DNA of 64,000 nucleotides from Streptomyces brevispora (lineage in GTDB: Bacteria; Actinomycetota; Actinomycetes; Streptomycetales; Streptomycetaceae): the NCBI RefSeq assembly GCF_007829885.1, contig NZ_VIWW01000001.1, positions 558,001-622,000 of the forward strand. Reading direction: 5' to 3'. The position numbers and the translations under genes were made by a program. Positions within the stretch are counted from its first letter, which is position 1; each line of letters begins with the position of its first letter. Below the pieces are notes generated by a model. It saw only the letters and a list, made by a program, of their open reading frames with translations. It was not told where the DNA came from and searched no databases. Positions 17,739 to 26,443 of the stretch are shown here, one piece after another.

Positions 17739-17780
17739 TTACGCACGAGTAAGGTTGTCTGGGAAGTTACGCGTCGGTAA
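17739..17780. promoter_or_regulatory. Two TTAC-N6-GTAA palindromes upstream of the lipase
   Basis: TTACGCACGAGTAA (17739-17752) and TTACGCGTCGGTAA (17767-17780) share TTACG-N4/5-GTAA and are 28 bases apart, start to start. They lie 97-138 bases before the lipase start, where an activator or repressor would bind. The cognate protein is not identifiable from the window. Confidence 0.4.
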
Positions 17781-17830
17781 AAACTGACGCGGTGGCAACG
17801 TTGGCTCCAGGACAGCCCGCGGCCGGCAGA

Positions 17831-19018
17831 TCAGGCCGCGAGTCGCCCCGGCATCACGGCCTGCGGTCCGAATCTGGCCCGCAGCCGGTCCGCCACCGCC
17901 TCGATCCGCCGCGCCCGTTCGTCCACCGGATCGAAGGTCAGCTGATGCGCGGCCCGCCCGGCGTCACCGAGCCCCTCGGCACGCAGGGCGATCCCCCGCA
18001 CCCGGGCCCGCTGCAGGGCGAACGAGTCATGGATCCGGTACGCGAGCGCGGTGAGCTCCGCGGAGTGCGCAGTAGGCTCGCGGAGCGTACGGCTTCGGGT
18101 CAGCGTCGAGTAACCGGTCCGGTCGGCGTAGCGCACGGAGACCGCGAGTGAGCGGCACACCCGCCCCTCACCGCGCATCCTCGCTCCCAGCTCCTCGGTG
18201 AGCGACATGAGCGCGCGCCGCTGCCGCTCCCGGTCCAACTCGTCGCGCGGGAAGGTCCGTTCGGCTGCGACCGACCGGGCTGCGGCGTTCGGCACCACCG
18301 CCGTACGGTCGATGCCCTGCGCCCGCTCCCACAGTTCGCGCCCGGTCCGCACCCCGGTGATCCGCTGCAGGGTGCCGAGCGGGGCGGCCGCGATCCGGCC
18401 GACGGAGTCGAGCCCGTATCCGCACAGGGCGCGGGCCGTCGCCGCCCCGACGCCGTCCAGCGTGGCGGCCGGCCGATCCGCGAGGAAGGCGGCGGCCCCG
18501 CCGACGGGCACCACGAAGGTCGTCCCGGGCGCGGCCCGCCGCGCCGCCATGCGTGCCAGCATCGGGTTCTCGGCGGCCCCGATCGCGCAGTCCACGCCGT
18601 GCAGGGCCAGCGCGCGGACCCGGATCATCGCGGCCAGGCCGGCCGCGTCCCGCCCGAAGTAGCGCAGCGCGCCCCGCACATCGGCGAGCGCCCCGTCGGG
18701 CGGCGCCGCCTCCACGGCCGGGGTGAACGAACCGAGCAGGGCCAGCAGCCCCGCGTAGCCGGCGCCGTCCGGGGGGCCGCCGCCGATCCGGCGGAACCGC
18801 AGACAGAGGATTCCGGGCTGCTCGCCCATCCCACGGACTCCGGACTGATCGCCCGTCCCGCAGACTTCGGACTGCTCGCTCGTCCCGCAGGCTTCGGACT
18901 GCTCGCTCGTCCCACGGACTCCAGGCTGCCCGCCCAACCCACGGGCTACGGGCTGCTCGCTCGTCCCACGGACTCCGGGCTGCTCGCTCGTCCCACAGAT
19001 CTCAGGCTGCTCGCTCAT
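17831..19018 (-). CDS. ImuB-like inactive Y-family polymerase homologue
   Basis: 395 residues. The start ATG 19018 overlaps the dnaE2 stop as ATGA, so translation is coupled. Residues 1 to about 70 are seven to eight copies of a 9-residue repeat (GTSEQPGVR-like) encoded by a 27-bp minisatellite. The Y-family body begins at GILCLRFRR. The first-strand catalytic Asp expected in active polymerases is absent there, and ADVRGALRYFG replaces the SxDE motif, as in ImuB accessory proteins. A helix-hairpin-helix (LDGVGAATARALCGYG) and a little-finger region follow. It should act as adaptor between DnaE2 and the beta clamp during mutagenic translesion synthesis. Confidence 0.85.
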   Translation of the reverse strand: MSEQPEICGTSEQPGVRGTSEQPVARGLGGQPGVRGTSEQSEACGTSEQSEVCGTGDQSGVRGMGEQPGILCLRFRRIGGGPPDGAGYAGLLALLGSFTPAVEAAPPDGALADVRGALRYFGRDAAGLAAMIRVRALALHGVDCAIGAAENPMLARMAARRAAPGTTFVVPVGGAAAFLADRPAATLDGVGAATARALCGYGLDSVGRIAAAPLGTLQRITGVRTGRELWERAQGIDRTAVVPNAAARSVAAERTFPRDELDRERQRRALMSLTEELGARMRGEGRVCRSLAVSVRYADRTGYSTLTRSRTLREPTAHSAELTALAYRIHDSFALQRARVRGIALRAEGLGDAGRAAHQLTFDPVDERARRIEAVADRLRARFGPQAVMPGRLAA

Positions 19019-19023
19019 CCCGC
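18808..19023. repeat. 27-bp coding minisatellite, eight units
   Basis: Eight tandem units of 27 bases, typified by GGACTCCGGGCTGCTCGCTC plus GTCCCAC on the plus strand, run from 18808 to 19023 with scattered substitutions. They encode the 9-residue repeat at the N-terminus of the ImuB-like protein. The last unit contains both the imuB start codon and the dnaE2 stop. Confidence 0.9.
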
Positions 19024-22000
19024 GCTCCCCGGGCTCTGGTGCCACAGCTTCCTTCCGGTGGGCGTCCCCTCACCGGGCGGCCGGAGGTCCGCCCAGGGGT
19101 TCATCTCGTAACCCGTGGGCATCCGGATCCGGCGGCCGTCACCGTCGGCGGGCGCCTCCCCCGCCTCCGGGCCCGGCGCCTCCGGCGCAGGCTCCTGCGC
19201 CAGCCGGGCCGCGACCGCGTCGAGTCCGCCGGTGCGCCGCAGTTCGGCCAGCTCGGCCAGATTCCAGGCGGCGGCGCCGACCACGCTCAGGCTCCGCGGC
19301 CCGCGCCGCTGCACCACCCCGCGCACCAGCAGCAGCCAGGAGTGGAAGACGGTGTACGCGCAGGCGGCGTGGCTGTCGTCGAAGAACGCCAGGTCGACCA
19401 GGCCCGTACCGTCGTCCAGGGTGGTGAAGACGACCCGGCGCCCGGAACGGACCGGCGGGGTCTGGGTGGCCGCCTTGGCGCCCGCGACCAGCACGGTCTC
19501 CCCGTGCCGGGCCTCGCGCAGCCGTTTGGCGGAGACCGCTCCGAGCTCCGCCAGGAAGGCGTGGTGATCGCTCATCAGATGGCGTGAGACATCCATGCTC
19601 AGCACGCCCAGCTCGGCACTGAGCCGTTCCGCCTCGTTGAGGTCGGGCAGGCCGATGGAACCGGTCCGGTGCCCGCCGCCGAGCGGGAGCTGCGCGCCGC
19701 CGCCACCGGATCCCGCGCCCCGCCGGGCCCGGTGGAGCTCGGACAGATGCAGCAGCAGATCACGGCGGTTGGCGCCGAACTCGTCCAGCGCACCGACCTG
19801 GGACAGCCGTTCGGCGGCCGGCTTGCCCGGACGGGCCCGCTGCCAGAAGTCCAGCAGCGAGGTGTAGGGCTGTCCGGCCTCGATCCGGGCGACCTCGGCC
19901 GCGCTGATCCCGTGGACGTCCGAGAGCGCCAGCCGCAGACCCCACACTTCCTCTCCCTCTCCCGCATCGGACACCAGTTCAATCCGGTGGGCGGCCGCCG
20001 ACCGGTTCACGTCCAGCGGCAGCACCGGCACCCCGCGCCGCCGCGCGTCGGCGAGCAGCAGCCGCTTCGGGTACATCCCGGGGTCATGGGTGAGCAGCCC
20101 GGCGTAGAAGGCCGCCGGGTGGTGCGCCTTCAGCCATGCCGACTGGTACGTCGGCACCGCGAAGGCGACCGCGTGCGCCTTGCAGAAGCCGTAGCTGCCG
20201 AACGCCTCGATGATCTCCCAGGTGCGGGCGATCACTTCGGCGTCGTACTTCCTCGCCGCGGCGTGCCGGGCGAACCAGATCCTGATCCGGCCCTGCGACT
20301 CGGGGTCGGAGAGCCCGCGCCGGACCCGGTCGGCCTCGTCCCGGCCGCAGCCGGTCATGATGTCGACGATCTCGGTGATCTGCTCGTGGAAGACCACCAC
20401 TCCGTAGGTCTCGCGCAGCGGTCCCTCCAGGTCGGGGTGCGGATAGCGGACGGGCGCACGGCCGTGCCGGGCCTCGATGAACGGCCGCACCATGTCGGCG
20501 GCGACCGGACCGGGCCGGAAGAGCGATATGTCGACCACCAGATCGTGGAAGCCGGCCGGCTGGAGACGGCCGATCAGATCGCGCTGTCCGGGTGACTCGA
20601 TCTGGAAACAGCCCAGCGTCTCGGCGGTCCTGATCAGCCGGTACGTCTCCGGGTCGCCCGGCGGTACGGCGTCCAGGTCCACCTCCCGCCCCGAGGCACG
20701 CTTCACCTCCGTGACCGCGTGCGCCATCGCCGACTGCATCCGTACGCCCAGCACGTCGAGCTTGAGCAGCCCGAGGTCCTCCACGTCCTCCTTGTCGAAC
20801 TGCGCCATCGGGAAGCTCTCGCCGCTGGTGGGCATGACGGGGGTGCGGCGCAGCAGCGAGGCGTCCGAGAGGAGGACTCCGCACGGGTGCATGGCGATAC
20901 CGCGCGGCAGCGCGTCCAGCGCCTCCACCAGTTCCCACAGTCGCCCGTACTTCTCCTTCGTCCTGGCCACTTCGCGCAGTTCGGGCAGTTCCTCCATGGC
21001 CGCGCGGGCGTCGCGGGCCCGGATGTGCGGGAAGGCCTTGGCGAGCCGGTCGGTCTCGGCCGGGTTCATCGAGAGCGCGGCTCCGACGTCCCGGATGGCA
21101 TGGCGCACCCGGTAGGTCTCGGGCATGGCGACGGTGGCGACCCGTTCGGCGCCGAAGCGGCCGATGATCGTGCGGTAGACGTCGAGGCGGCGGGCCGACT
21201 CGACGTCGATGTCGATGTCGGGCAGCACGAAGCGTCGCTTGGACAGGAAGCGCTCCATCAGCAGCCCGTGCTCGACCGGGTCGGCGTGGGCGATGCCGAG
21301 GAGGTGGTTGACCAGGGAGCCCGCCCCGGAGCCGCGGGCGGCCACCCGTACCTTCATCTCCCTCACGTCGTCGACCACTTGGGCGACCGTCAGGAAGTAC
21401 GAGGCGAAGCCGTGGTGGGCGATGATGTCCAGCTCGTGGTGCATCCGGTCCCAGTAACCGGGCCTGCGGTCGTAGCCGCGCAGCACCATGCCCGCGGCGG
21501 CGCGGGAGGTCAGCACCCGCTGGGCGGTGCGGTGGCCGGCGCCGACGAGGTGCGGTTCGGGGAAGTGGACGGAGCCGAGGCCGATATCGCCCTCGGGGTC
21601 GACGGCGCAGGCTTCGGCGGTGCGCCGGGTCTCCGCGAGCAGCCGGGCTCCGGCGCCGGGGCCGAGTCCGGCGGCGGAGGCGATCCGCTCGGCGGCCGCG
21701 GCCATCGCTTCGGCGTCCTTGAGCCAGCGCTCACCGCTGTCGAGCGGGGTGCGGCGCGGGTCGACGGGGACGAGCCTGCGGGCCGAGTCGAGCACATCGG
21801 CGACCGGCCCCTGCCCCGCGTCGGCGTACCGGACGGCGTTGGTCAGCACGGCCCGTATCCCCTGTTCGGCGGCGAAGCCGACGGTACGGGCGGCGAGCCG
21901 CAGCGAACCGGGTCCGGTGCCGTCCCGTCCGTGGTGGACGGCTTCGAGCCGCAGGTCGTCGCCGTGGATCTCCCGCCAGGGGGCGAGCAGGGCGGCGGCC

Positions 22001-22497
22001 CGGTCGGGACGGCCGGCGGCCAGCGCCCTGCCCACCTCGGAGGCGGGGCCGAGCAGCACGGTGAGCCCTTCGGCGGGCAGCGCGGACCGGTCGATCAGGG
22101 GCCGGCCTCCGTCGGGGACGGCGGCATGGGAGGCGGTGACGAGGCGGCACAGTTCCGCCCAGCCCCGCGCTCCGTCGCGTGCGAGGAAGGTGACCCGGGG
22201 GGCGGACTCATCGACAAAGGCGCCACCGCGGACCGGGGTGCGCAGCCGGGGCGTACGCCCGTCGCCCGCCGTACGTCCGGCGGGGGCGACCGCGAGCTCC
22301 ACCCCGAAGAGCGGCCGTACACCGGCCCGCGCGCAGGCCTTGGCGAACCGGACCGTACCCGCGAGGGTGTCGCGGTCGGTCAGCGCGAGGGCATCCATCC
22401 CCCGCTCGGCGGCGCGCTCCGCCAGCCGTTCCGGGTGCGAGGCCCCGTACCGCAGGGAGAACCCGGAAACGGTATGCAGATGCGTGAACCCTGACAC
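19015..22497 (-). CDS. dnaE2: Error-prone DNA polymerase III alpha subunit
   Basis: 1160 residues. It is the C-family polymerase used for damage-induced mutagenesis. The N-terminal PHP domain starts FTHLHTVSGFSLRYG and continues with DALALTDRD and GVRPLFGVELAV. The polymerase core has ARGSGAGSLVNHLLGI and the catalytic LPDIDIDVESAR. Later motifs include VVVFHEQITEIV and FCKAHAVAFAVPTY, then a tandem HhH region and an OB fold (VLVAGAKAATQTPPVRSGR). GTG 22497 (VSGFTHLH) has AGGAGG about 6 bases upstream. It is the first gene of an operon with the ImuB-like gene and has a LexA-like box 57 bases upstream, fitting SOS control. Confidence 0.95.
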   Translation of the reverse strand: MSGFTHLHTVSGFSLRYGASHPERLAERAAERGMDALALTDRDTLAGTVRFAKACARAGVRPLFGVELAVAPAGRTAGDGRTPRLRTPVRGGAFVDESAPRVTFLARDGARGWAELCRLVTASHAAVPDGGRPLIDRSALPAEGLTVLLGPASEVGRALAAGRPDRAAALLAPWREIHGDDLRLEAVHHGRDGTGPGSLRLAARTVGFAAEQGIRAVLTNAVRYADAGQGPVADVLDSARRLVPVDPRRTPLDSGERWLKDAEAMAAAAERIASAAGLGPGAGARLLAETRRTAEACAVDPEGDIGLGSVHFPEPHLVGAGHRTAQRVLTSRAAAGMVLRGYDRRPGYWDRMHHELDIIAHHGFASYFLTVAQVVDDVREMKVRVAARGSGAGSLVNHLLGIAHADPVEHGLLMERFLSKRRFVLPDIDIDVESARRLDVYRTIIGRFGAERVATVAMPETYRVRHAIRDVGAALSMNPAETDRLAKAFPHIRARDARAAMEELPELREVARTKEKYGRLWELVEALDALPRGIAMHPCGVLLSDASLLRRTPVMPTSGESFPMAQFDKEDVEDLGLLKLDVLGVRMQSAMAHAVTEVKRASGREVDLDAVPPGDPETYRLIRTAETLGCFQIESPGQRDLIGRLQPAGFHDLVVDISLFRPGPVAADMVRPFIEARHGRAPVRYPHPDLEGPLRETYGVVVFHEQITEIVDIMTGCGRDEADRVRRGLSDPESQGRIRIWFARHAAARKYDAEVIARTWEIIEAFGSYGFCKAHAVAFAVPTYQSAWLKAHHPAAFYAGLLTHDPGMYPKRLLLADARRRGVPVLPLDVNRSAAAHRIELVSDAGEGEEVWGLRLALSDVHGISAAEVARIEAGQPYTSLLDFWQRARPGKPAAERLSQVGALDEFGANRRDLLLHLSELHRARRGAGSGGGGAQLPLGGGHRTGSIGLPDLNEAERLSAELGVLSMDVSRHLMSDHHAFLAELGAVSAKRLREARHGETVLVAGAKAATQTPPVRSGRRVVFTTLDDGTGLVDLAFFDDSHAACAYTVFHSWLLLVRGVVQRRGPRSLSVVGAAAWNLAELAELRRTGGLDAVAARLAQEPAPEAPGPEAGEAPADGDGRRIRMPTGYEMNPWADLRPPGEGTPTGRKLWHQSPGSAG

Positions 22498-22553
22498 CCG
22501 CACCTCCTGGACCGATCCGTAACCACCCCCTCGCTCTCCACCATAGACCACGT

Positions 22554-22569
22554 TCGAACATCCGTGCGA
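22554..22569. promoter_or_regulatory. LexA (SOS) box-like site for dnaE2-imuB
   Basis: TCGAAC-ATCC-GTGCGA matches the actinobacterial SOS consensus TCGAAC-N4-GTTCGA with one mismatch. It sits 57 bases before the dnaE2 start, and a weak -10 (TATGGT, minus strand, 22545-22540) lies just downstream. Repression by LexA is inferred. Confidence 0.7.
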
Positions 22570-22696
22570 TATTCGAGACGCGGGCCACTCCGCCGCCCCT
22601 CCCCTCGCCCACCCCCTCCACCATCACCCGGCCCTCACTCAGCCATTCGGCCCGGCCCCGACTGCGTGGACGACGGGCACCCCGGACGGTGGGGGC

Positions 22697-23746
22697 ATGA
22701 CTTTCGCTGACGAGGTGAAGAACGCCGTCACTCCGCGGGCGGCGCTGCTCGTCATCGGCGTGCTGGCGCTGCAACTGCTGTTCATCGCGTCCTATATCGG
22801 AGCGCTGCACAAGCCGAAGCCGACGGACGTGCCCTTCGGGATCGTCGCGCCGCAGCAGATGTCCGCCCGGCTCCTCACCGAGCTGAAGGATCTCCCGGGC
22901 GGTCCGCTGGACCCCCGCACGGTCTCCGACGCGGCCACCGCCCGCCGGCAGATGCTCGACCGCGACATCGACGGCGCCCTGATCGTCAGCCCCCGGGGCA
23001 CCACCGACACCGTGCTGGTCGCCTCCGGCGGGGGCACCGTGCTGGCCGACTCACTGACGAAGATCATCACGAAGGTCAACCTCACCCATCAGCGCACGGT
23101 CCACTCCGTGGACGTGGCCCCGGCCTCGGACGAGGACTTCGACGGACTCTCGTCCTTCTACCTGGTCGTGGGCTGGTGCGTCGGCGGATACCTCTGCGCC
23201 TCGATCCTGGCGATCAGCGCCGGCAGCCGCCCCGCCAACCGCCAGCGCGCCACGATCCGGACCGGAGTCATGGCGCTGTACTCGATCGCGGGCGGAATCG
23301 GCGGCGCGGTGATCATCGGGCCGATCCTCGGAGCGCTCCCCGGAAGCTCCTGGGGGCTGTCGGGCCTGGGCGCGCTCACCGTCTTCGCGGTCGGCATGAT
23401 CACGCTCGCCCTGCAGGCGCTCACCGGCATCGTCGGCATCGGCCTGGCCGTCCTGCTCGTGGTGATCGCGGGCAACCCGAGCGCGGGCGGCGCCTTCCCC
23501 CTCCCGATGCTGCCGGACTTCTGGCGGGCGATCGGCCCCGCACTGCCGCCGGGGGCCGGGACCTGGGTGGCACGCTCGATCGCGTACTTCAACGGCAACG
23601 CGGTGACCGGACCGCTGCTGGTGCTGTCCGCGTGGGCGGTGGTGGGCACGGTCGTCACCCTGCTGCTGGCCATGCGCAGAAAGCCGGACGCGACGGACGG
23701 CGCCCCGCTCGCGGGGACGGCGGGCGGGGGCTCGACACTCGGTTAG
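22697..23746 (+). CDS. YhgE/Pip-like ABC-2-family membrane protein
   Basis: 349 residues. One transmembrane segment lies near 16-36 (ALLVIGVLALQLLFIASYIG). A large extracytoplasmic domain (about 40-150; VPFGIVAPQQMSARLLTEL, DIDGALIVSPRGTTD) follows. Five further segments lie between about 155 and 335 (FYLVVGWCVGGYLCASIL, ALYSIAGGIGGAVIIGPIL, AVGMITLALQALTGIVGIG, and the last near 305-330). This one-plus-five layout is that of the YhgE/Pip and ABC-2-like group, some of which serve type VII secretion or phage adsorption. It is monocistronic and its function is unknown. Confidence 0.78.
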   Translation: MTFADEVKNAVTPRAALLVIGVLALQLLFIASYIGALHKPKPTDVPFGIVAPQQMSARLLTELKDLPGGPLDPRTVSDAATARRQMLDRDIDGALIVSPRGTTDTVLVASGGGTVLADSLTKIITKVNLTHQRTVHSVDVAPASDEDFDGLSSFYLVVGWCVGGYLCASILAISAGSRPANRQRATIRTGVMALYSIAGGIGGAVIIGPILGALPGSSWGLSGLGALTVFAVGMITLALQALTGIVGIGLAVLLVVIAGNPSAGGAFPLPMLPDFWRAIGPALPPGAGTWVARSIAYFNGNAVTGPLLVLSAWAVVGTVVTLLLAMRRKPDATDGAPLAGTAGGGSTLG

Positions 23747-23775
23747 GGGCTTGGCAGCCGCCCCCACCGTCCCAC

Positions 23776-24447
23776 TCAGGTTTCCAGGCGCTGGAGCACC
23801 CCCCGACGCTGAAGTTCCACGATGTGCTCGGCAGCCCGCTGCGGAGCGTCTCCGCCGCGTATCAGGACGCCCGCCTCGATATTGCGCCGTGCGGCGGACT
23901 CCGTGAGATTCGCACTGCCCAGGAAGAGGACCTGCCGGTCGGCGACGGCGAGTTTGGCATGCTGACGGGCATAGGAATCGGTGGCCGGGTCGCGTACCCA
24001 GTGCCAGAGACGCAACTCGGGCACGGATGCGAAAGCACCGGCCGGCTCGCGCCCCGAGAGGAGACCACGCGCACCCGCCAGCGTCTCCACCACCACATGA
24101 GTGCGCACGCCTCGCGCCGCGGCAGCTCCACTTGCGGTTGTTCCGGAACCTCCCGAAGGACTGGCGTCCGTGTCGACTCTGGCCAGCAGTCGCCGGATCG
24201 TGGATTCCGCGGGCCAGGACCGTTTCGGGTACAGCGGATCTACGACGGTGCCGAGCCGTTCGAGCAGGGCCGGCGGCGCGTCGGCCACCCATTCACCTAC
24301 CGCCAGCAGGGATCGCGCTCCGGCGAGGACCGCGCGGGCCGTCAGCGCGAGGACCGTCACGAGAGGGTGCCGCACTCCCCGCGGATCCCGCGGGTCCGGG
24401 ACCTGCGCAAGGCGTTCCAACAACCCCGGAACCTCGCGCGCGGACAC
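23776..24447 (-). pseudogene. Chimeric remnant: ISAs1-type transposase N-terminus fused to DrmC-like phospholipase D C-terminus
   Basis: An open frame of 223 codons made of two unrelated pieces. Residues 1-95 match the N-terminal region of ISAs1-family transposases (LAQVPDPRDPRGVRHPLV, VLAGARSLLAVGEWVADAP, STIRRLLARVD). From about residue 100 the sequence is the C-terminal part of a DrmC-like protein of the DISARM antiphage system: VVVETLAG, an LRLWHWV strand, and the HKD-type motif in QHAKLAVADRQVLFLGSANLTES (written here in two parts: QHAKLAVADRQ and FLGSANLTES), then RNIEAGVLIRGG. The first HKD motif and any DDE catalytic residues are missing. No terminal repeats or other drm genes are present, so this is a scar, probably non-functional. 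Confidence 0.65.
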
Positions 24448-24499
24448 TTCAGGATGAGGTCTGAGCTGGTCAAAGACAGGGGGAGAGCAGAGAGTCCGG

Positions 24500-25150
24500 T
24501 CAGCGGGCGAGACCCGACTCCCAGGCCCAGGCCGCTATCTCGACACGGTTGCGGACACCAAGTTTGCTCTGGATGTTGGTGAGATGGGTCTTCACCGTGC
24601 CCGCGCTGATGTGCAGGGCGGCGGCGATCTCCATGTTGGTGTGCCCGCGGGAGAGGACGGCGGCGACCTCGGTCTCGCGCTGGGACAGGGGTGAGGGACG
24701 GGTCGGGGCGGCAGCGGCGGCGGGGCGGGCGAACTGCTGGAGCAGGCGGACGGTGATGGAGGGGCTGATGAGGGCCTCGCCGGAGGCGGCGGAACGGACG
24801 GCCTCGGCCAGCAGGCGAGGACCCGCATCCTTGAGGAGGAAGCCGCAGGCACCGTGGTGCAGGGCCTGGTGGACGTACTCGTCGTCGTCGAAGGTCGTCA
24901 CCATGACGACCTTCGGGGTGTGCGCGGCCCCGGGGCGGTGCAGGTGCCGCAGCGCCTCGATGCCGTTCAGCCGCGGCATGCGGATGTCCATGAGGACGAC
25001 GTCGGGGCGGTGCCGGTCGGCCTGCTGGATCGCGGCAACCCCGTCGGCGGCCTGAGCGACGACCTCGATGTCGTCCTCGACCGCCAGGATCATGGCCATG
25101 CCGGTGCGGACGATCGTCTGGTCGTCCGCGAGAAGGACACGGATGGTCAT
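24500..25150 (-). CDS. NarL/FixJ-family response regulator
   Basis: 216 residues. The receiver domain (about 1-120) has acidic pocket Asp-Asp at 9-10 (VLLADDQT), phospho-acceptor Asp in DVVLMDIRMPRL (near 54), Thr in MVTTFDDD and Lys in FLLKDAG. A LuxR-type helix-turn-helix follows (about 150-210; LSQRETEVAAVLSRGHTNMEI, HISAGTVKTHLTNI). ATG 25150 overlaps the kinase stop as ATGA, so the pair is co-translated. It probably regulates the divergent VanZ-like gene or its own operon; the direct target is not visible. Confidence 0.93.
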   Translation of the reverse strand: MTIRVLLADDQTIVRTGMAMILAVEDDIEVVAQAADGVAAIQQADRHRPDVVLMDIRMPRLNGIEALRHLHRPGAAHTPKVVMVTTFDDDEYVHQALHHGACGFLLKDAGPRLLAEAVRSAASGEALISPSITVRLLQQFARPAAAAAPTRPSPLSQRETEVAAVLSRGHTNMEIAAALHISAGTVKTHLTNIQSKLGVRNRVEIAAWAWESGLAR

Positions 25151-26328
25151 CGAAGCACCTGCCGTCGAGGGAGAGGGAGTTCGAGTTCGACGTGCCAGTC
25201 GGCCTCGGGGCCGGGTCCCGCGCTCAGTGTGCCCCCGGCGGCGTCGGTGACCTCGCGCAGGCCACGCAGTCCGTAGCCGGTGCCGCCGGAAGGGCGGTGG
25301 TGTCCGTCGTTGGTGATCCGCGCCGTCACCCGACGGCGGGAGACGTCCAGGTGCACCTGCGCGGTGGTGCAGTCGCGGGCGTGCTTGCGGATGTTCGTCA
25401 GTGCCTCCATGACCACGCGTTCCACGAGGTGGGCGGCGTCCGCGGGAAGGCTCCCGGCCGAGCCGGTCTCGGTGAAGTCGACCCGGGCCCCGGGCAGCCG
25501 GCAGTCGGCGACGATAGCGCGGACGGCGTCCGTTCCCGGTGCCCGTGTGCCCGGGACGGTGTCCTCGCGCAGGGCGCCGACCATCTTGCGCATGGCGGTC
25601 AGCGCCTCCGCTCCGGTGGTCTCGATCAGTTCGAGGGCGTCGCCCACTGCCTGGGGTTTCCTGACCACGACGGCACGGGCCCCCTGCGCCTGGACCACGA
25701 TGCCCGATATGTGATGGGCGACGAAATCGTGCAGGTCGCGGGCGAAGCTGAGGCGCTGTTCGAGTCTGATCTGGTCCTCGCGCTGCCGGCGGGAGGCGAC
25801 GACCAGACGGACCGTGAGGCCGGAAGCCAGGGCACCGCTGGCCACCAGCGTCAGGACGAGCGCGACGATGCTGCTGACCTCGTCCACCTCGATCACCAGC
25901 GGGCGCAGGATGAGGGCGGTCATGAGCAGCGGCAGGGCGACGGCGGTGCCGGCCGGAGAACCCCGCCGCGCCGTCACGTGCAGCAGCACCATCAGGGCGG
26001 TCGGCTCGAACAGAGTGTAGGTGTCGGAAGCCTGGTCCAGGCTCGAGCCGCTGCCCGCCGCCACGCGCAGCCCGACCGAGCAGGCCAGCGACACCAGGGC
26101 CACGCCGCACGCCGCCCACGCCAGCACCGCGGGGAGCAGCCTGATCCCCACAGCCGGAAAGGTGAGGGCCGCCGCCGCGGCCGTCGACAGGAACAGCAGG
26201 ATCCCGATGCCCTGGCGCTCGAGGGCGCCGGTGTCGACGTCGATCAGCAGGGCCGCCCCGAGGAAGCAGAACAGCAGGGCGCCGCCGACGAGCCGGCCGA
26301 CAGCCGCAGTGCGCGGTGATCTGAGCAT
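25147..26328 (-). CDS. DesK/NarX-type sensor histidine kinase
   Basis: 393 residues from ATG 26328; an earlier ATG at 26385 is possible, but the extra 19 codons include AGA and AGG, rare in this genome. Five to six membrane segments occupy about 10-185. The HisKA_3 dimerisation helix carries the phosphorylated His in FARDLHDFVAHHISG (near 205). The HATPase_c domain has NIRKHAR as N box and GYGLRGLREV as G box, with TNDGHH in between. It phosphorylates the adjacent regulator. The signal is unknown; the divergent VanZ-like gene hints at cell-envelope stress (inference). Confidence 0.9.
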   Translation of the reverse strand: MLRSPRTAAVGRLVGGALLFCFLGAALLIDVDTGALERQGIGILLFLSTAAAAALTFPAVGIRLLPAVLAWAACGVALVSLACSVGLRVAAGSGSSLDQASDTYTLFEPTALMVLLHVTARRGSPAGTAVALPLLMTALILRPLVIEVDEVSSIVALVLTLVASGALASGLTVRLVVASRRQREDQIRLEQRLSFARDLHDFVAHHISGIVVQAQGARAVVVRKPQAVGDALELIETTGAEALTAMRKMVGALREDTVPGTRAPGTDAVRAIVADCRLPGARVDFTETGSAGSLPADAAHLVERVVMEALTNIRKHARDCTTAQVHLDVSRRRVTARITNDGHHRPSGGTGYGLRGLREVTDAAGGTLSAGPGPEADWHVELELPLPRRQVLR

Positions 26329-26397
26329 GGTGAGCACCCTAGCCGCGCTCGCCGCCGGGTCCTCTCTGCCGAAAGTCGTAGCCATCCGCCGAGGAAT

Positions 26398-26415
26398 GGA
26401 TCTTTCGGGAGATCC
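26398..26415. promoter_or_regulatory. Inverted repeat before the VanZ-like gene
   Basis: GGATCT-TTCGGG-AGATCC is a perfect 6-6-6 inverted repeat in the 115-base divergent region, ending 16 bases before the GGAAGGAAG ribosome-binding site of the VanZ-like gene. It could be the response-regulator site or an mRNA hairpin. Confidence 0.35.
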
Positions 26416-26443
26416 GCCGGACCTGGTCCCGGAAGGAAGCTGA

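Noticed and set aside
18808..19023. 27-bp repeats as a CRISPR array
   Set aside because: Units are directly tandem with no spacers and are in frame with the ImuB-like protein.
20719..22494. A 591-codon plus-strand frame opposite dnaE2
   Set aside because: Its translation has no motif and is the antisense shadow of conserved polymerase motifs.
23776..24447. A complete insertion sequence
   Set aside because: Only the transposase N-terminus is present, with no DDE residues, terminal inverted repeats or target duplication visible.
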